Part shown: positions 57,056-64,000 of the stretch, one piece after another
Numbering within the stretch: position 1 is the stretch's first letter
Layout of the letters: each line of letters begins with the position of its first letter
Notes under the pieces: generated by a model
What the model was told of the DNA's origin: nothing
Database searches by the model: none
What the model saw: only the letters and a program-made list of their open reading frames with translations
Origin: Amborella trichopoda
Lineage: Eukaryota > Streptophyta > Magnoliopsida > Amborellales > Amborellaceae
Reading direction: 5' to 3'
NCBI RefSeq assembly: GCF_000471905.2
Contig: NW_006499436.1
Coordinates: 6,968,302-7,032,301, forward strand
DNA: 64,000 nucleotides
Program-made: the position numbers and the translations under genes

Positions 57056-57436
57056 TGTTGGTACGTGTGTACGTGGTCGTGGGGCCTTTAAACGTATCAT
57101 CTTTCTCTCTCTTATAATTTAATGTTGATCACTAAAATAGGGAGGCTTTTTAGAGAGAGGGAGTGTCATTATTTAACAGGCAGAAAATAATCACCCACCT
57201 CCCAGGATTACAAGGCCACGTTTCTCAGATATTTCCGGAGGAAAGCCAAATGTTGGAGAACGACCTCATTCCATTCCTCTTTAAAAAGGGTTTCATGCCC
57301 ATGGAGACGTAGACCACAAAATCAATTTTGAGTTCTCATTGTTCTGGGAAAGGGCATGATCTCTGCGATCCCAAGTCTCGCGACATCGCCAGTAATCTTG
57401 GGAGAGGTGTCAATCTCTTCCCTTAAGATTTCAACA
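57056..57436 (+). repeat. 5' LTR of Copia fossil B
   Basis: 381 bp, TGTTGGTACG...GATTTCAACA. Most differences from the 3' LTR are transitions, as expected after cytosine methylation. Confidence 0.95.
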
Positions 57437-60400
57437 TTGGTATCAGAGCAATACTGCTGTAAATTATCTATTCTTAATTTTGGCTCTCTACTGTTGTTGC
57501 TTGAGCTGTGAGTCACAATTGCTTGAGTCATAATTTTTTCCATTGTGAGTCACAATTACTTGAGTCGTAATTTTTTCATTGTTGACAATTTTTGGTGCAC
57601 GGTATTTTACTGCCCCTATCTTGACGCTCATACATATTGGATGATAATGTTATTGATAATTTAACAATATTTATGCTCTTATTGATAAAGTTATAGATTC
57701 ATTGTTCTTTATTCATATATATATTATTGATAAAAATTATTGACACTCATACATATATAGCCATCGTATCTGATTCATTGTTCCCATATGTATCAAGTCG
57801 GTGACTGATAGGTAGGAGATCTCGTATATATTTGGATAGATACCTACCTATTGCAGTGAATTAATATTTACCCAAGAAGAAGTTTAGTGTTTTTTTTTGC
57901 CAAGCCTTTTTGAACATTTTTTTTTTTCCATTGAATATCACAATGAAACTCTTTGCGTTTCAGTAACTTTCAGTAAATTTCAGGGTTTTTCTTTTCTATT
58001 GTTTAACTTATTGTCCAAAATAGTTCAGTCCAATTTTTGCCTAAAAACCTCGTGCACTTACCAGGCACACACCTTAACCACTCGGCCAAAGTGAAGCGGT
58101 AATTCTCTCTCTAATTTTGACGGTCATAAATAAATAAATAAAAATTGCTACTGTAATTTTATATTGATGAAATTTTAGAGACAGAGATATAACTGCCACT
58201 GAAAATCAGTGTCTTAAATAAATAATTCTGAACTAGCAACTAGGTTCGTGCTTTTGCAATATAAACAAGGGACTCTTTGAATTTTTAGTATTACTGTAAT
58301 TTGAAAGATAACTATAGAGTTATTGCTAGAAATTTTAGAAAGTCAAAACTCATGGTATTTTTAAAGGCACATGATTTTTGCTGGAATTTTAGAGAGAGAG
58401 ACAAAGACACATGTAACTGCAGCCAATAATTTATTTTTATTTCTGCTACTACATTTTATTTTATTTTATATGCTTCAACTATTTAAGAATATTTCTACAT
58501 ATTCTATTTGCATAATAATTGTCATAGTTTAGCATAATTATCATATGCTTTGATCTCTTTTAGTGAGAAAATTTTATGATCTTGATTTAGTGAACACAAA
58601 TTTTTTGTGATTATGTTATGACATATTTTTGTTGAAAAATATTAAATATTATTGTAGACTCTCTCTCTAGAGCTAACAGATATTTTATGAAAATTAGTAT
58701 TATGCAAGATTTGAGATAAAGTAATTGTTGCCTTACTTTATTGATTTTTTATTGCATCACAGCAGTGCGAACATAAACTGTTCAACAAAATTTTTCTTGG
58801 AGGTTGCAGCTCACTGAGAGTCGGCAAACTTATTGATTTAGCTAGCAGACAACCCTTCCTTAAACATAATTAAATATTTAAACTTTTAGGTATTGTCTAA
58901 AAATTCAAAGTGGCATCTAGGCTAGTCATGTTAGAACTATCCAAACTTGAAAAACTCAATAGGACAAATATTTCTATGTGGAAAAGAAACATTAGATATA
59001 TTCTTTTCCAAGATAGGGTAGATTATGTCCTAGAAACAGAACCACTAGTTCTAGAACCTAATGCCAATGGTTAAGCCAGAAGATGACTTGAAAAATTGTT
59101 AGAAGATGACAAAGTAGCCAGGACTACTATGTTGAGCTTTATGGAAGATGATTTGATTAGAGTCTTTGAGGATCACACCACAGCTCAAAGCATGATGGGT
59201 GCTCTATCTGAAAAATATGGGGCCACTTATGAGATTCATGTACAATTGTTGTTAAAAAATTACAATTCTTACATAATGAAAGAATCGGACTCAGTAACTG
59301 AGTATGTCAATAAAATGACAGTGCTCGCAAGCTATAGCCGGGAATCCAGTTCCCGATCACATGCAAGTGTCCATTGTCCTCAACAGTCTCCTTCTATATT
59401 GGGAGTTTGTTGTAATTACATTGAACCATTCTGCACAAGGGACAACCACGTTAAATCTTCTCATGCATCTTAGTATTGAAGTTGAGAGAAGAATGAGGAA
59501 GAAGTCAAATGGCTCCACTTTGCCCAAAGTTCACATTCTCAGATCCCCAATAAATCTTACAATAATCAGAAAAAATATTAGATATAAGGGAAATGGTAGA
59601 AATTTTAAAAATCAAAAGAAAAAGGTTGAGAATGCCTGTTTTTATTGTAAAAAAATTGAGCACATCAAATTTAATTGTTCTAAGCTAAAAAACAAAAATA
59701 AGAACCAGAATAACAACTATGCTCGAAATAATCAAAATAATAGAAATGACTTGATCTGCGTAGTCCTAGAATCAATAGTTGCCGATCATGACCTGAGAAA
59801 TTGGTGGGTCGACTCAGCCTCCACCCGACATTCTTGAGGACTAAGGATGGATTCACATAATAGAAAGAGATTGCAGCCGGTAACCAGCGGATTTACATGG
59901 GAAATGACACCTACTGCGATGTACTAGATGTCGGTACTTTCAAGTTGTGTTTACCAGAAGGAACAAATCTCTTATTGACTGATACATTATATGCGCCCAA
60001 TCTAAGGCGCAATTTGATTTCTATCCCTAGGCTAGACGACAAGGGTTATGAAATAAGATTCAGGTATGGTACGATTACCATTGGAAAGCATTCTAGAGCA
60101 TTGATGTACGATACTAAAGTTGACAATTTGTATCGATTGAATATTAATGAAAGTTCATCTCTTTCTAGTTATTTTGATACCTCTTTTTATGCTTATGTAT
60201 GTATGGATGATCCATATTTATGGTACTTAAGATTAAAACATATAAATAAAGACAAAATGAATCAAATGGTTAGAATATGCTTGCTCCCCAATTTAAGAGA
60301 AATTGTATTCAAAACATGCAAGCCATGTATTTCTGGTAAATTAACTAAGAAGTTTTTCCCTAAAGGGAAAAAGTCTAGTGAACTACTTAGTATTGTTCAC

Positions 60401-63083
60401 TTTGATATATGTGGCCCATTAAATGTGAAAACACATAGAGGGATATAATATTTCATATCATTTATAGACGATTATTCATGTTATGGATATGTACACTTAA
60501 TTAGTAAAAAATCATACGCATTATAAACATTTAAAGAATATAAAGCTGAGGTAAAAAATCAGTTAGGCAGACATATTAAAAATTTTCAAACAGATAGGGG
60601 AGGTAAATATTACTCCGCCTTATTTAACGAATTTTGTACAGAGCGTGATATAATTCACCAAACAACTATGCCATATACACCATAACAAAATGGTGTAACT
60701 AAAAAAAGAAATATAACTTTAATGGACATGGTTAGGTCTATGATGAGCCATTCAAATTTATCACCTCATTTTTGGAGTGAAGTTCTCAACACTGCAATGT
60801 ATATTATTAATCGTGTTCCAACTAAATCTATAAACTTGACCCCATATGAATTATGGACAGGTAGGAAACCTGACCTTAATATCTTGAAAGTTTAGGGTTC
60901 TTGGGCACATGTGCTTATACCAATATAAAATAGAGATAAATCACAAAGTAAAACTATAAAATAATTTTTTATAGGCTATTCAGAAAATTCTAAAGGATAT
61001 AGATTCTATAACCATGATACTATATCATTAGTAGAGAGTTGTAATGCTCATTTCTTAGAAAATATAGATGATGAAAATATTTTAAATAAGTCTGTTGACT
61101 TACATAAAATTGATAAAGATAAGGGTTTGAAAATCCTGTTTCTCATACTCCCTCTACATTTAGCGAGATAATGATTCAATTGAATCAAGTATACCAGGCA
61201 AACCTAAAAGAACTAGCCACCTACGACTTTAGAAGAATTTTATGTATTTATGAATGAAGATAATTATTATTCAATGAGTTAGGATACAATAGATGAACCT
61301 CGAAGCTACAGTGAAGTTATTAGCTCACATGACTCGGCTGAGTGGACTCAAGTCATGGATGATGAACTTGATTCTGTTGAAAGAAATCAAGTTTGGGAGT
61401 TGGTTGACCTCCCGAAAGATAGGAAAGTCATTGGTAGCAAATGAGTCCTAAAGAAAAAATTTAATACAAATGGATCTATTAATAAATATAAAACTAAGTT
61501 GGTAGCCAAAGGATTTACCCAAAGGGAGGGCATAGATTATGTAGAAAATTATTCTCTAGTAGCCAAATTTTCATCTATTAGGATCATCCTTGCATTAGTT
61601 GCATATTATGATCTAGAATTATTTCAGATGGATGTCAAAATAGCTTTCTTAAATGGAGAATTAAAAGAAGATATATACATAAAAAAACTAGAAAGATATG
61701 TAATTAAAGGCCAAAAAGACAAAGTATATAAATTTAAAAAATCTTTATATGATCTAAAACAGTCTTCTAGGCAATGACACTTTACTTTTCATAATGCAAT
61801 AACTAAAATTGGTTATATAGTCAATAGGTTAGACCATTGTGTATAAGTTTGGAATAGTGAGAGTAATTTTATTATATTGTTACTATATGTTGATGATATT
61901 TTGATAACCGGTAATGATATTGGCATGATTAACGATACCAAGCTAAGTTCCCAATTTGAGATGAAAGATATGGGAGAAGCCTCATATGTATTGGGCATTA
62001 AGATAATAAGAGATAGAAGTTTAAAACTTTTACGTTTATTTCAAAAAATTATTTAGAAAGTATTTTAAAGAGATTTAAGATGAAAAATTGTAAGCCCATA
62101 GATACAACCGTTTGTAAAGGCTTGAAATTATCAAAGAAAATATGTCCATTAAATGATAGTGATAAAGCTGAAATGGAAAGAATTATATATGCTCAAGCTG
62201 TAGGATGCATAAATTATGTCATGTTGTGTATAATACCTGATTTGAGTTATGTATATGGTCTTATAAGTAGATTTCAAAGTAATCCTGGGATGGCTCATTG
62301 GCAAGCCGTAAAAAGGATACTCATATATATTTAAAAAAATAAAAATTACAAGTTGTGCTTCCAAGCTGACAATTTAGAGGTTACTGGGTACTCTGATGCA
62401 GATTTTGCAGAAGACTCAGATGATAGAAAATCAACCTCAGAAATTGTATTCATCTTTGGAGGTGGATGCATTTCTTGGTCTAGCAAGAAACAAGGTTGTG
62501 CAGCTCAGTATATTATGGAATCCAAGTATATTGCTTGTAGCTTTGCTACAACTTATGCCGTCTAGATTAAACGCTTCATAAATGATTTGAAGCTGGGTAT
62601 AGCCGATAGACCTGTTAAATTTTTTTGTGATAATCAAACTGATATTTCATCAATTAGAAATGGAGCTTATAGTTTCAAGGGTAAGTACATTAAAATTGAT
62701 TATCATTATATTTATAATATTATTGGAAAGAATGAAATAACTGTAAGTTATTTGCCATCGTTAGATATGATTGCAGACCCTTTGACAAAAGGGTTAGGTA
62801 TAGAAATACTATCAAAACATGTAGCTTTGATGAGACTAGGAATATTTAACTCTAGAACTCACAAATTGGATATTTTTCTTTGATGCCTTGGTCATGTGAA
62901 GAAAAGCCGCATTAGCATGAGAAACCTCATAATATGACTTTGGATGTTTTTTGTTATGAGATGTATAACCGCACTAGAATGAAAAGCCTTATGAAAAAAA
63001 TATGTTCATAAATGTTAAACTCATTAAGTGGTAAAAACTTTATGATATTTCAATATATCTAGCTCTCATGACCAAGTGAGAGA

Positions 63084-63464
63084 TGTTGGTATGTATATGT
63101 GTGGCCAAGGGGCCTTTAAACGTGTCATATTTATCTCTCTTATAATTTAATGCGTATCACTAAAATAGGGAGGCTTCTTATATAGAGAAAGTGTCGTTAT
63201 CTAACAGGTATAAAATAATCACCCACTTCCCTAGATTACAGGACCATGTTTCTCAGAGATTTCAAGAGGAAAGTCTAACGTTGGAGAATGACCCCCTTCT
63301 ATCCCTCTTTAAGAAGGGTTTCATGACCATGAAGAGATAGACCACAAAATCATATTTGAATTCTCATTATTTTGGGAAAGGGCATGATCTCTGCGATCTC
63401 AAATCTCACGACACCATCAGTAATCTTAAGAGAGTGGTCCATCTCTTCCCTCAAGATTTCAACA
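63084..63464 (+). repeat. 3' LTR of Copia fossil B
   Basis: 381 bp, TGTTGGTATG...GATTTCAACA, followed by the target duplication and the continuation of element A. Confidence 0.95.
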
Positions 63465-63910
63465 TGTTCTTGCTTAAAAGAGGGACTGTTTCTTGGAAGT
63501 CAAAGAAACAAGAAGCAGTGGCGTTGTCCACTATGGAGACTGAGTACGTAGAATGATGTTTGGCAGCCAAGGAGGTCGTATGAATTAATAAATTTTTTAA
63601 TCGCCTTGATTTTGACCCCGTGCGTTATGAGGCAATGAGGATTTTCTGTGACAATACAATTGCGATTTGTATATCAAAAGAGCTATGTTTCCACAAGAAC
63701 TCCAAGCACATGAATCCTTGCTTCTACCACTTGCGAAATGAGGTGAGATTATGATGGATTGAGATTAGCTATATACCTACAGAAGTAATGATAGTAGAAC
63801 CTCTTACAAAGGGGCTTGCACCTAATGTATTTGTGAGACATGTGCGAGAGATAGGTATGAGAGAAAGTGAGGAAGAAATAATGTAAGGTCTTCAAAAGCC
63901 AAGTGGGAGA
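63465..63910 (+). mobile_element. Ty1/Copia fossil A, right part (RNase H end and purine tract)
   Basis: Fossil. The RNase H region continues directly from the point interrupted at 57055 (SWKSKKQEAVALSTMETEYV near 63495, then EPLTKGLAPNVFVRHV near 63795). It ends in the purine tract AAGTGGGAGA just before the LTR. Confidence 0.9.
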
Positions 63911-64000
63911 TGTTGGGGTGTGTGTATGGTCATTAAAGGCCTTATAAGTGCTTATAATTAAACATTTTATTTAATGGAACTTGAACTCAATGGGAGTGTG
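63911..64000 (+). repeat. Start of 3' LTR of Copia fossil A (runs off the window)
   Basis: Begins TGTTGGGGTGTGTGTATGG, then GTCATTAAAGGCC. It aligns with the start of the minus-strand LTR ending at 43846 (ACTAAAGGCC, TATAATT, TAATGGAA, GAACTCA, GAGTGTG), so the two elements belong to one LTR family. Confidence 0.88.

Larger units (their letters stand above)
57056..63464 (+). mobile_element. Ty1/Copia fossil B, 6.4 kb, structurally complete but with broken coding sequence
   Basis: Fossil. Two 381-bp LTRs (57056-57436 and 63084-63464); 5-bp duplication TGTTA/TGTTC at 57051-57055 and 63465-63469; initiator-tRNA-Met primer-binding site at 57438-57449; purine tract before the 3' LTR (about 63073-63083). 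Parts in Copia order: gag (about 58926-59750, with a CX2CX4HX4C knuckle near 59635), protease region (about 59800), integrase (about 60200-61000), reverse transcriptase (61370-61980), RNase H (62080-62880). The coding region has many breaks, on the order of ten or more. The LTRs differ at roughly 60 of 381 sites by eye (about 84 per cent identity), so insertion was probably several to many million years ago depending on the clock. It lies inside Copia element A. Confidence 0.95.

Noticed and set aside
55366-63556. Separate genes for each open stretch with integrase, reverse transcriptase or RNase H similarity
   Set aside because: They are parts of the two nested Ty1/Copia fossils and not independent host genes.

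Overview
This window is nuclear DNA from a flowering plant. The evidence is an intact plant-type cyclin C gene with canonical GT-AG introns, a nuclear tRNA-Lys, plant L1 LINEs whose ORF2 ends in an RNase H domain, Ty1/Copia elements primed by initiator tRNA-Met, and many MITEs. I cannot name the species. Introns stretched to 15 kb by transposable elements suggest a large, repeat-rich genome. Three N gaps (12338-12969, 24960-25002, 41610-42442) all touch GA/CT microsatellites, and several nearby stretches look like assembly artefacts.

Layout. 125-32386 (+) is a nine-exon cyclin C gene (CYCC1, 251 aa) with an uninterrupted reading frame. Its introns hold most of the first half of the window. 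Intron 3 (15.1 kb) contains a 7.3 kb L1 LINE nested inside an older L1, a gap, a solo LTR of about 1 kb and a tandem duplication. Intron 4 (7.8 kb) contains a hAT-like MITE, an 0.8 kb inverted repeat, a long-TIR element with a minisatellite, a TIR element built of three 355-bp repeats, and a 460-bp hairpin MITE. Intron 7 (5.9 kb) contains an RTE-type LINE fragment and a 3 x 63 bp tandem repeat.

32.4-46 kb is intergenic: a tRNA-Lys(UUU), a tRNA-derived SINE, a 1.1 kb direct duplication, and a minus-strand Copia-type fossil (36565-43846) inserted into the first duplicate together with two MITEs. The second duplicate lacks all three and serves as an internal empty site. 46-52 kb holds an unrecognised decayed stretch, a miniature LTR element of TRIM type (48068-49382) and more MITEs. 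52156-52838 (-) is a small three-exon host gene encoding a 150-aa protein of unknown function; a MITE sits 90 bp upstream of its start codon. 54-64 kb holds an L1 3' fragment and a nested pair of Ty1/Copia fossils: a 6.4 kb element (57056-63464) inserted into the RNase H region of another, whose 3' LTR runs off the window end and belongs to the same LTR family as the 36.6-43.8 kb fossil.

Only CYCC1, the 150-aa gene and the tRNA look like functional host genes. CYCC1 is expected to act with a CDK8-type kinase in the Mediator kinase module. I found no new biochemical system. The most informative content is the layered insertion history and several MITE families seen in more than one copy, some with clear target-site duplications.
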